Part shown: positions 32,644 to 40,861 of the stretch, piece by piece | How positions within the stretch are numbered: position 1 is the first letter of the stretch | Layout: every line of letters starts with the position of its first letter | Assembly: GCA_011051715.1 (NCBI GenBank) | Contig: DRKP01000049.1 | Span: 1-40,861, forward strand | Direction: 5' to 3' | DNA length: 40,861 bases | From: Sedimenticola thiotaurini | Lineage (GTDB): Bacteria > Pseudomonadota > Gammaproteobacteria > Chromatiales > Chromatiaceae | Notes under the pieces: model-generated | Seen by the model: the letters and a program-made list of their open reading frames with translations, nothing else | What the model was told of the DNA's origin: nothing | Databases searched by the model: none | Position numbers and translations under genes: made by a program

Positions 32644-35121
32644 CTACCCCGCCCCGCCCGCGGATCCGACGCTGTGATCGGAGAGCAGCTCCAGCGGCAT
32701 CGGCCGGGCCACGCCGTATCCCTGGGCGTAGTCGACCCCCAGTTCCCGCAGCCGCTGCTCGATCTCCCGGTCCTCGACGAACTCGGCGATGGTCTGCTTC
32801 CCCATCACGTGTCCGATGTCATTGATGGAACGGACCATCGCAAGGTCGATGTCGTCCTCCATGATATCGCGCACGAAGGCGCCATCGATCTTGAGGAAGT
32901 CCACCGGCAGGTTCTTCAGGTAGGCGAAGGAGGACATGCCGCTGCCGAAGTCGTCCAGGGCAAAGCGGCAGCCACGCTGGCGCAGGGCCTCGATGAAGCG
33001 GCTGGCCTTGGCCAGGTTGGAGACCGCTGCAGTCTCGGTCACCTCGAAGCAGATGCGGTCGGCGGGCACCCCTTCCTGCCCCAGCTCGTCGAGCAGGAAG
33101 GCGAGAAAGGCATCGTCGGTGACCGAGTGGCCCGACAGGTTGATGCTGCACATGGCGAGATCCCGCAGATGTCCCGGGTTGCTGCACAGCCAGGAGAAGA
33201 CGCTGCGCACCACCCAGCGATCGATGGTCTGCATCAGACTGTAGCGCTCGGCCGCCGACAGGAACACGTCCGGCGCCACGAACTCCCCCTTGCGGTCACG
33301 CATGCGGATCAGGATCTCATAGTGGAGTCCCTCCACATCCCCCTGCAGCGGCCGCAGCTGCTGCTGGTAGAGGAAGAAGCGCTCCTCCTCGAAGGCATCG
33401 TGGATCCGGCTGACCCAGCGCATCTCGCCCTGGCGCCGCGCCAGATCCACGTCGTCCGGATGAAACAGGTGGAGCCGGTTGCGGCCCTGTTCCTTGGCCA
33501 TGTAGCAGGCGGTATCGGCGGCACTGAGCACATCCTTGACCGACTGCCTGCGGGTATGCAGCGGTACGATGCCGATACTGGCGGTGACGTTCAGCGCCCT
33601 GCCCTGCCAGTCGAAACGCAGGCTCTCCAGCCCTTCCAGGATCTGCCTCCCGGTGGACTCGGCACGCTCCAGGGTGCAGTGCTCCAGGATCATGCCGAAC
33701 TCGTCGCCGCCGAGCCTGGCCAGGGTGTCGCCGACACCGGTGTAGATATGCAGCAGACGCCCCACCTCGCACAGCAGGGCGTCGCCGGCCTCGTGGCCGC
33801 TGATGTCGTTGACCACCTTGAACTGGTCGAGATCGATGTAGAACATGGCGTGCTGCTCGCCGCCCAGGCCGATCCCCTCCAGCACCCGGGCCAGCCGCTC
33901 CTCGAACTGGGTCCGGTTGAACAGACCGGTGAGATCGTCGTGGGTCGCCTGGAAGAACAGCCGCTCCTCCAGCCGCCGGGATTCGGTCATGTCACGCAGA
34001 TAGGCGGTGAACACGACCCCCCCGTCGGGCGATGCCACCCGGGTCACCGTCAGCTCGACGGGAAACTCCTCGCCATCGATACGCATGGCGGTGGTCTCCA
34101 CCCGGGTGCCGAGGATGGTCCCCTCGCCGCTCTCCAGATAGCGGCGCAGGCCGTGGCGATGCAGCTCGCGCAGGGACGGCGGGATGATCAGCTCCGCCAG
34201 CTCCCGGCCCAGCACCTGCTGCCGCCGGTAGCCGAAGGTCCGCTCCGCCGCCGGGTTGAACTCCAGGACGCAGCCGTTCTGATCGATGGTGATGATGCTG
34301 TCCAGGGCCGCCTCCAGAATGGCGCCCTTGCGCTCCTCGCTCGAGACCAGGGCGGCCAGGGCAAGGCCCCGTTTCCGCTGCACGTCGTTGAGATGGCGGA
34401 ACACGAACAGCAGGATCAGGGTGCCGAGCAGCCACACGCCCGCCATCGAGACGCCGTCTCCCAGCAGTCTCTTTCTCTCCCGGGCCAGCAACCGTGTCAT
34501 CGGCAGGGCGACGCCGACACCGCCACCCACCTCGCCCGGCTTCCTCCCCTGGGAGGCATGGCACAGCAGACAGCCGGGCTTCACCATCAACGGCTGCATC
34601 AGCCGCAGGTAGGGTTCGCCATCGATGCGGGTGAACTCCATCACCTCCCGGGTGCCCTGCTGGAACGCCTCCAGCGCCTTGCGCTCCCAGGGATCGGGCC
34701 GGTTCTCCGGCCGCAGTGGCTGCAGACTGGTGATGCGCCCGGCGACACCGTAGAGGTCGCCGTAGTCGTGGTTCAGCTGGCGGACCATCGCCGCCGGATT
34801 GATCAGGGTGAGGCGGTTGCCCGCCGGGGTGGTGATATCCCGCTCCGGGATATGGGCCATGTTGGGATCCGGCCGGGTCCGCTCGGTGACCGGAACGTAG
34901 ATGCGGCCATGGTCGGTAGCCCAGAGCCGGAAGGCCACGTCCTTGTCATAGTGGGCCCTGGCCTGGGCGATGGCCAGCTCCCGTATGGTCTGGTCACCCC
35001 TCTGCATGTCCCAGAAAAACAGCAGCACGAACAGCAGCGTCCAGACCGTCAGTGCCAGCACCGCGTACTGCTTGATGCGTGATGGACTCTCCAGCTCCGG
35101 TTGTTGTGCCCTGGATCTCAT
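32644..35121 (-). CDS. DUF3365-PAS-GGDEF-EAL membrane sensor with CxxCH motif
   Basis: This 825-residue c-di-GMP signalling protein has a TM helix at about residues 19-37 and a periplasmic DUF3365 (Tll0287-like) sensor at about 45-215. CLLCH at 184-188 is a c-type haem motif. A second TM at 226-242 is followed by PAS at about 262-380 (AALDSIITIDQNG), GGDEF at about 385-550 and EAL at about 565-810. The GGDEF motif itself (471-475) is intact. The residues five positions upstream read GVGD, so the RxxD inhibitory site is missing. The EAL domain starts with EIL and keeps SINLSG, FEVTET, ALDDFGSG, KIDGAF, AEFVED and QGYGVARP, so phosphodiesterase activity is plausible. It probably couples a haem- or redox-linked signal to c-di-GMP turnover. 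Confidence 0.9.
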   Translation of the reverse strand: MRSRAQQPELESPSRIKQYAVLALTVWTLLFVLLFFWDMQRGDQTIRELAIAQARAHYDKDVAFRLWATDHGRIYVPVTERTRPDPNMAHIPERDITTPAGNRLTLINPAAMVRQLNHDYGDLYGVAGRITSLQPLRPENRPDPWERKALEAFQQGTREVMEFTRIDGEPYLRLMQPLMVKPGCLLCHASQGRKPGEVGGGVGVALPMTRLLARERKRLLGDGVSMAGVWLLGTLILLFVFRHLNDVQRKRGLALAALVSSEERKGAILEAALDSIITIDQNGCVLEFNPAAERTFGYRRQQVLGRELAELIIPPSLRELHRHGLRRYLESGEGTILGTRVETTAMRIDGEEFPVELTVTRVASPDGGVVFTAYLRDMTESRRLEERLFFQATHDDLTGLFNRTQFEERLARVLEGIGLGGEQHAMFYIDLDQFKVVNDISGHEAGDALLCEVGRLLHIYTGVGDTLARLGGDEFGMILEHCTLERAESTGRQILEGLESLRFDWQGRALNVTASIGIVPLHTRRQSVKDVLSAADTACYMAKEQGRNRLHLFHPDDVDLARRQGEMRWVSRIHDAFEEERFFLYQQQLRPLQGDVEGLHYEILIRMRDRKGEFVAPDVFLSAAERYSLMQTIDRWVVRSVFSWLCSNPGHLRDLAMCSINLSGHSVTDDAFLAFLLDELGQEGVPADRICFEVTETAAVSNLAKASRFIEALRQRGCRFALDDFGSGMSSFAYLKNLPVDFLKIDGAFVRDIMEDDIDLAMVRSINDIGHVMGKQTIAEFVEDREIEQRLRELGVDYAQGYGVARPMPLELLSDHSVGSAGGAG

Positions 35122-35440
35122 CAGTCGCTCTATCGACAGCCTGGTACTTGAACTGTAGCAAGTATTGCCGTGTGCACCCAGGAAACCTCCTCGTCACCTG
35201 CTGTCCGGGAGGCAGTTGTCCGGGCAGTGGAATTCCCTGGATTCCGGCCTTCGCCGGAATGACGGACGGGGTCTTGCCTGGAACTTTGCCGGAAACAGCC
35301 GAATACCCGGTCATCCCGGAGAAGGCCGGGATCCAGTGGGACGCATCTTCCGGATTCCCACCGGCCTGGGGCAGGCGAACGGGATGGAGATCAAGACCTG
35401 GGTGGTTCCCGGCGCCGCCTGCTCACGTTGCCACCATCTC
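35122..35440. other. Intergenic region with REP-like inverted repeats
   Basis: This 319-base gap lies between the GGDEF-EAL and hisC genes, both on the minus strand. It contains a pair of REP-like palindromic units, listed separately. The flanks, 35122-35236 and 35337-35440, show no coding pattern. The promoter of the GGDEF-EAL gene must lie in 35122-35236; no clear -35/-10 pair was found. Confidence 0.6.
35237..35336. repeat. Inverted pair of REP-like 27-base units (BIME/MITE-like)
   Basis: The left unit at 35237-35263 begins CTGGATTCCGGCC and ends CGGAATGAC. The right unit at 35310-35336 is its imperfect inverted copy, 24 of 27 positions matching. Each unit is itself a hairpin (ATTCCGGC...GCCGGAAT and ATCCCGG...CCGGGAT). 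A 46-base spacer separates them. The sequence is of the widely spread 'GGATTCCCGC-GCGGGAATGAC' type found between genes in many proteobacteria, mobilised by transposases acting in trans. It may also stabilise mRNA ends. Confidence 0.75.
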
Positions 35441-36547
35441 TCAGCCGGACGCCTCCCCGAGGGAACCGGCGAGGGCCGTCAGCAGGGTGTCGTTCTCCTC
35501 CGGGGTACCCACGGTCAGGCGCAAGCACTGTTCCAGCAGGGGATGGCTGCCGTGCAGGTTCTTCACCAGCACGCCCCGCTCGCGCAGCCGGCGATGGAGC
35601 TCAGACGCGTCGCCCGCCGTCACCCGGACCAGGATGAAGTTGGCCTCGCTGGGCCATGCCCTGAGCCCCGGCAGGCGGGAGAGGGCCTCGAACAGCCGCT
35701 GGCGTTCGCTCCGGATCGCTGCGGTCTGGCGCCGGAACAGCCCGCCGTGTTCCAGGGCGAAGGTGGCGCTGACCTGGGTCAGCACGTTGATGTTGTAGGG
35801 CAGCCGGGTCTTCTCGACCTGGTCCAGCCAGGCCGCCGGCCCGGCCAGCAGGCCCAGACGCAACCCCGCCAGCCCCAGCTTGGAGACGGTGCGCATCACC
35901 ACCAGGTTGGGCCATTCCCCCAGCCGCGGCAGGAAACTGGCGTCGGTGAAGGGGGCGTAGGCCTCGTCGATCACCACCAGCCCCGGGGCCGCATCCAGCA
36001 CCCGCTCCAGGGCGCCGGCATCGAACAGGTTGCCGGTGGGATTGTTGGGATAGGCCAGGAACAGAAGCGCCGGCCGCTCCCGGTCGATGGCGGCGAGCAG
36101 GGCGTCGGTATCGAGGGAGAAGTCGTCCGCCCGCAACGGCACGCCGACGTACTCCATCCCCAGGAAGACGGCGATCATGCGATACATGACGAAGCCCGGC
36201 TCCGGCGACAGGATGGTGCGTCCCGGGCCACCCACGGTCATGGCCAGCATCTGGATCAGCTCGTCGGAGCCGTTGCCCAGCACCAGGCCCATCCCATCGG
36301 GAATCGCCATCGACCGGTGCAGTGCCTCCTTCAGCGCCGGCGCCTGGGGATGGGGGTAGCGGTTCACGTCCACCTGACGCAACCGCTCCAGCCACGCCTG
36401 GCGCATCTCCGGCGGCCAGGTGTAGGGATTCTCCATCGCGTCCAGCTTGATGACCCCCTCCGCTTCCGGCACATGGTAGGCGGAGAGCGCCTGGATCTCC
36501 TCCCGCACCCACTCGGCCACCAGGTCGTCGATGTCTCTGTCCGCCAT
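35441..36547 (-). CDS. hisC: Histidinol-phosphate aminotransferase HisC
   Basis: This PLP-dependent enzyme converts imidazole-acetol phosphate to histidinol phosphate. The 368-residue fold-type I aminotransferase has IKLDAMENPYTWPPE at its start and GNGSDELIQMLAM. It also has YPNNPTGNLF (PLP/substrate Asn), VIDEAYAPF (Asp, Tyr) and RTVSKLGLAGLRLG with the Schiff-base Lys. ENPY in place of the usual ENPF/NENP is a family variant. GGAGGG precedes the ATG at 36547. It follows hisD by 28 bases on the same strand, in the order murA-hisG-hisD-hisC. Confidence 0.94.
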   Translation of the reverse strand: MADRDIDDLVAEWVREEIQALSAYHVPEAEGVIKLDAMENPYTWPPEMRQAWLERLRQVDVNRYPHPQAPALKEALHRSMAIPDGMGLVLGNGSDELIQMLAMTVGGPGRTILSPEPGFVMYRMIAVFLGMEYVGVPLRADDFSLDTDALLAAIDRERPALLFLAYPNNPTGNLFDAGALERVLDAAPGLVVIDEAYAPFTDASFLPRLGEWPNLVVMRTVSKLGLAGLRLGLLAGPAAWLDQVEKTRLPYNINVLTQVSATFALEHGGLFRRQTAAIRSERQRLFEALSRLPGLRAWPSEANFILVRVTAGDASELHRRLRERGVLVKNLHGSHPLLEQCLRLTVGTPEENDTLLTALAGSLGEASG

Positions 36548-36575
36548 CTCGGCCCTCCCCGGAACGGGTTCCCCG

Positions 36576-37877
36576 CTACTTGCGGAAGCGGTATTCCGCC
36601 GCCCGCGCATGGGCGGTGAGTCCCTCGCCCCGGGCCAGCGCTGAGGCGGTCTCTCCCAGGGTGGCCGAGCCGCTCTCCGACACCATGATCAGGCTGGAGC
36701 GCTTCTGGAAATCGTACACCCCCAGCGGCGACGAGAAACGCGCCGTGCGCGACGTCGGCAGCACGTGGTTGGGGCCGGCGCAGTAGTCGCCCAGGGGCTC
36801 ACTGGTGTAGCGACCCATGAAGATGGCACCGGCATGGCGGATTTGCGGCAGCAGCGCCTCCGGGTCGGCCACCGACAGCTCCAGGTGCTCGGGGGCGATG
36901 CGGTTGGCCACCTCGCACGCCTGCTCCAGATCGCGGCAGTGGATCAGGGCACCGCGCTCGCGCAGGGCGGTGGCGATGATGGGTTCCCGTTCCATGGTCG
37001 GCAGCAGCCGTTCGATGCTCCCGGCCACCCGTTCGATGAAGCCGGGGTCCGGGCACAACAGGATCGACTGGGCATCCTCGTCGTGCTCGGCCTGGGAGAA
37101 CAGATCCATCGCCACCCAGTCGGGGTCGGTGCCGCCGTCACAGATCACCAGGATCTCGGACGGCCCCGCGACCATGTCGATGCCCACCTGGCCGAACACC
37201 GCCCGCTTGGCGGTGGCGACGTAGATGTTGCCCGGCCCCACCACCTTGTCCACCGCCGGCACGGTGTCGGTGCCCCAGGCCAGGGCCGCCACCGCCTGGG
37301 CCCCGCCCACGGCGAACACCCGGTCCACGCCGCTGACGTGGGCCGCCGCCAGCACCAGCTCGTTGAGTTCGCCACCGGGGGTGGGCACCACCATGATCAG
37401 TTCCGGCACCCCGGCCACCTTGGCCGGGACCGCGTTCATCAGCACCGACGACGGATAGGCCGCCTTGCCGCCGGGCACATACAGCCCCACCCGGTCCAGC
37501 GGCGTCACCTGCTGGCCGAGCAGGGTGCCGTCCTCCTCCCGGTAGCTCCAGGAGTCGAGCCGCTGCCTCCCGGCATAGGCGCGGATACGGCCGGCGGCGT
37601 GCTCCAGTGCCCGCTGCCGGCCGGCGTCGATGTGCTGCCACGCCTGTGCCAGCCGCTCCCGCGGGATCTCCAGATCGGCCGCGGTCGCCGCCTCCCAGCC
37701 GTCGAAGCGGCGGGTGTATTCCAGCAGTGCCGCATCGCCGCGCCGGCGGATGTCGGCGATGATCTCGTCCACCGTGCGCTGGACGCCCTGGTCGGAGACG
37801 GACTCCCAGGCCAGCAGCTGCTCCAGCTGCTGATCGAACCCCGCATCGGTGGTGGAAAGCTGTCTGATCCCGGTCAT
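36576..37877 (-). CDS. hisD: Histidinol dehydrogenase HisD
   Basis: HisD catalyses the two-step oxidation of histidinol to histidine with NAD+ and a Zn2+ ion. The 433-residue protein has [59 protein letters not shown] (family signature) and the C-terminal zinc-site segment [19 protein letters not shown]. Length fits the family (about 430). The gene lies between hisG and hisC; 191 bases separate it from hisG, with a small hairpin in the spacer. Confidence 0.95.
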   Translation of the reverse strand: MTGIRQLSTTDAGFDQQLEQLLAWESVSDQGVQRTVDEIIADIRRRGDAALLEYTRRFDGWEAATAADLEIPRERLAQAWQHIDAGRQRALEHAAGRIRAYAGRQRLDSWSYREEDGTLLGQQVTPLDRVGLYVPGGKAAYPSSVLMNAVPAKVAGVPELIMVVPTPGGELNELVLAAAHVSGVDRVFAVGGAQAVAALAWGTDTVPAVDKVVGPGNIYVATAKRAVFGQVGIDMVAGPSEILVICDGGTDPDWVAMDLFSQAEHDEDAQSILLCPDPGFIERVAGSIERLLPTMEREPIIATALRERGALIHCRDLEQACEVANRIAPEHLELSVADPEALLPQIRHAGAIFMGRYTSEPLGDYCAGPNHVLPTSRTARFSSPLGVYDFQKRSSLIMVSESGSATLGETASALARGEGLTAHARAAEYRFRK

Positions 37878-37916
37878 GGTCGGTCGACTCCGTCAGTACC
37901 CAAGAAACCTGAAGCG

Positions 37917-37938
37917 GCTGGCCCGGCCTCCGGCCAGC
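37917..37938 (-). other. Hairpin in the hisG-hisD spacer
   Basis: GCTGGCC (37917-37923) pairs with GGCCAGC (37932-37938) around an 8-base loop in the hisG-hisD spacer. On the transcribed minus strand the sequence after it has only short T-runs (GGTTTCTTGG), so it is a weak terminator or a pause or processing site. The rest of 37878-38068 has nothing else recognisable. Confidence 0.3.
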
Positions 37939-38068
37939 ATCTCTGTTGCCGCGAATGGACGTGAATACACGCCACCGGCCGGGGACGCGGGGCCATCCCG
38001 TCGATCGGCAGCGCCGTCGTCTCCACCCGGCCGCTCCCCTGGTGTCGATCCCCGGCGGACACCCCGGT

Positions 38069-38710
38069 TCAGCCCCGCTGCACCGCCTCGCGCAGGGCCT
38101 CGATCAAGCCCATGACGACGCCGTGCTTGGTCTTCCAGGCGGCCTTGTTGACCACCAGCCGGGAGCTGATGTCGGTGATGTGCTCCAGCGGTACCAGGCC
38201 GTTGGCCTTCAGCGTGTTGCCACTCTCGACCAGGTCGACGATCAGATCCGACAGCCCCACCAGCGGTGCCAGCTCCATGGAGCCGTACAACTTGATGATC
38301 TCGACCTGCTGGCCGCGGGCGGCGAAGTGGTCGCGGGCCGACCTGACGTACTTGGTGGCGATGCGCAGACGCTGGCCGGTGAGGCTGGCCCCCTCGCGAC
38401 CCGCCACCATCATGCGACAGCGGGCGATGCCCAGGTCCAGCGGCTCGTAGAGGCCGTCGCCGCCGTGCTCGATCAGCACGTCCTTTCCCGCCACCCCCAG
38501 GTCCGCCGCCCCCCACTGGACATAGGTGGGCACATCGGTGGCGCGGATGATCAGCAGCTTCACCTGGGCATGGTTGGTGGCCAGGATCAGCTTGCGGCTG
38601 GTCTCCGGGTCGTCCACCGCCTCGATACCGGCATGGGCCAGCAGCGGCAGGCTCTGCTTGAAGATGCGCCCCTTGGACAGGGCAATGGTGATCGGGGTAT
38701 CGAACTGCAT
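38069..38710 (-). CDS. hisG: ATP phosphoribosyltransferase HisG, short form
   Basis: HisG catalyses the first step of histidine synthesis, joining ATP and PRPP. The 213-residue length is the short form (HisGs) that lacks the C-terminal regulatory domain and requires HisZ as partner; hisZ is not in this window. Motifs are [18 protein letters not shown] at the start, [20 protein letters not shown], and [19 protein letters not shown] with PRPP-binding residues. The ATG at 38710 is preferred to a TTG three codons upstream that overlaps the murA stop. Confidence 0.93.
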   Translation of the reverse strand: MQFDTPITIALSKGRIFKQSLPLLAHAGIEAVDDPETSRKLILATNHAQVKLLIIRATDVPTYVQWGAADLGVAGKDVLIEHGGDGLYEPLDLGIARCRMMVAGREGASLTGQRLRIATKYVRSARDHFAARGQQVEIIKLYGSMELAPLVGLSDLIVDLVESGNTLKANGLVPLEHITDISSRLVVNKAAWKTKHGVVMGLIEALREAVQRG

Positions 38711-38715
38711 GACGC

Positions 38716-40044
<1,329 letters not shown>

Positions 40045-40080
40045 CTAACGGCGGCCGGCGGACGGACCGGGAAAGGACGT

Positions 40081-40086
40081 ATCATA
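40081..40086 (-). promoter_or_regulatory. Candidate -10 of the murA-hisG-hisD-hisC operon
   Basis: On the minus strand TATGAT (complement of 40081-40086) sits in an AT-rich spot inside the 168-base mlaB-murA spacer. A weak -35 (TTTCCG) is at about 18 bases spacing. Transcription would start near 40074. No other gene, such as the small BolA-like ibaG that often occupies this spacer, is visible here. Confidence 0.4.
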
Positions 40087-40143
40087 TAGAAAAATGGTGG
40101 CAAACGGAAAAGCGCGGGGCGTACGGAGGCCGGGCGAGGGGGA

Positions 40144-40446
40144 TCAGTCGGCGACCGGCAGCAGGGAGTCCAGGTTGCTCAGCCTGGCGATGCGCCAGAG
40201 GGCGTCCGGAACATCCCGGAAAGCGATGCTGCAGCCGCGTTCGCGCGCCCTGCTCAGCCACTCCAGCAGCAGCGCCACTCCGGCGCTGTCGATGGCCCCG
40301 ACGCCAGCCAGGTCGATGGTGATCCGTGATCCTCCACCAAACAGGGACACCCCCTCGGAGAGCAGCGGCCCCACGGTCTCGAACACCAGGTCGCCCTCGA
40401 CCCGCAGCTCGTCCTGCTGCCGTTTCACGATGCGGGCGCCGCTCAT
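40144..40446 (-). CDS. mlaB: MlaB-like STAS domain protein
   Basis: This 100-residue STAS domain protein has VEGDLVFETVGPLLSEG and the conserved loop GAIDSAGVALLLEWL. In the Mla system MlaB is a cytoplasmic subunit that binds the ATPase MlaF and stabilises the MlaFEDB inner-membrane complex. The start overlaps the mlaC stop as ATGA. The position between mlaC and murA is the usual one. Confidence 0.85.
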   Translation of the reverse strand: MSGARIVKRQQDELRVEGDLVFETVGPLLSEGVSLFGGGSRITIDLAGVGAIDSAGVALLLEWLSRARERGCSIAFRDVPDALWRIARLSNLDSLLPVAD

Positions 40447-40861
40447 TTCACCTCCTGTCCGCCCATGGTCTCCAGCTTCCGGATCAGGCCGTCCATCCCG
40501 CGGCGCCGGATCTCGGAACCGAAGCTGGAGCGGTAGTTGGAGACCAGGCTGACGCCATCGACGATGACGTCATACACGCGCCAGTGCCCGTCACTGCCCA
40601 GATGCAGCCGGTAGTCGATGGGAACCGGAGCCCCACCCGGCTCGCTGACCAGGGTGTTGACGACGGCCTCCTTCCCTGTCGGCTCCTGGCGCAGGGGCTT
40701 GTAGACGATCTGTTCATCCGAGTAGTTGAGCAGGGCGGTGGCGTAGGTGCGCACCAGCAGCTGGCGGAAGGCGGCGACGAAGGCCTGACGCTGCTGTTCC
40801 GACGCCTTCCGCCAGTGGCGTCCCAGGGCGAGCCGGGACATGCGCTCGAAATCGAACCGGG
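40443..40861 (-). CDS. mlaC: MlaC phospholipid-binding protein, 5' end outside window
   Basis: The C-terminal 138 residues of MlaC (Tol-Pal-independent lipid shuttle, also called Ttg2D-like) are present. RFDFERMSRLALGRHWRKAS, FRQLLVRTYATALLNY, DYRLHLGSDGHWRVYDVIVDGV and SLVSNYRSSFGSEI are family patterns. The N-terminus and signal peptide lie beyond the right edge. MlaC carries phospholipids between the outer-membrane MlaA complex and the inner-membrane MlaFEDB complex. An ATG at 40841 is internal, not the start, because the frame is open to the edge. Confidence 0.9.
   Translation of the reverse strand, partial: RFDFERMSRLALGRHWRKASEQQRQAFVAAFRQLLVRTYATALLNYSDEQIVYKPLRQEPTGKEAVVNTLVSEPGGAPVPIDYRLHLGSDGHWRVYDVIVDGVSLVSNYRSSFGSEIRRRGMDGLIRKLETMGGQEVK

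Noticed and set aside
32626-35082. Long plus-strand open frame opposite the GGDEF-EAL gene
   Set aside because: A frame shadow of a GC-rich gene; composition is His/Gln/Leu/Val-biased and no domain is recognisable.

Overview
This window is a high-GC stretch of a gammaproteobacterial chromosome. The marker genes are a bc1 complex next to sspA/sspB, mlaC-mlaB-murA-hisG-hisD-hisC, a DegS/AlgW protease beside nif3, mutY-yggX, trmB-fetA-fetB and lpxD. The gene order on the right half (mla, murA, his, algW, nif3, petABC, sspAB) resembles pseudomonads and purple sulfur bacteria or their relatives. Together with the GC-rich codon use this suggests a Chromatiales-like gammaproteobacterium. That placement is inference; no taxonomic marker is present.

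Layout: (1) 1-8.6 kb carries a large AsmA-family protein, a solitary lpxD, glucokinase, a short-form 6-phosphogluconate dehydrogenase, a metallophosphoesterase and an HpcH/HpaI-type aldolase. (2) 8.6-10.76 kb is an accessory pocket against the 3' end of a tRNA-Phe. It holds an AT-rich sulfotransferase gene, a decayed IS66-type tnpA, a decayed DDE transposase tail and a dead higBA toxin-antitoxin pair. (3) 10.8-18.9 kb has yggX-mutY, an L,D-transpeptidase, an alanine-zipper lipoprotein, a second AsmA protein, a DUF2007 protein, an HDOD protein, a beta-barrel outer-membrane protein and tRNA-Gly(CCC). (4) 18.9-26.6 kb has an acyl-CoA synthetase, thiS-thiG, a tightly overlapping trmB-fetA-fetB-MATE operon, a macrodomain protein coupled to a tiny membrane protein, and a DUF3301 protein. 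(5) 26.6-30.5 kb has sspB, sspA and petABC. (6) 30.6-40.9 kb has nif3, a DegS/AlgW protease, a haem-motif GGDEF-EAL sensor, a REP-like inverted repeat, hisC-hisD-hisG-murA, mlaB and a partial mlaC.

Themes: the window is rich in envelope functions, with two AsmA-family proteins, MlaB/MlaC, LpxD, MurA, an L,D-transpeptidase, an Lpp-like lipoprotein, a porin-like barrel and a DegS-type stress protease. Respiration (bc1), thiamine and histidine synthesis and glucose catabolism make up the rest. I see no CRISPR array, no intact mobile element and no clear novel multi-gene system. The most unusual items are the decayed tRNA-adjacent accessory pocket and the DUF3365-PAS-GGDEF-EAL protein with a CxxCH motif and no product-inhibition site.
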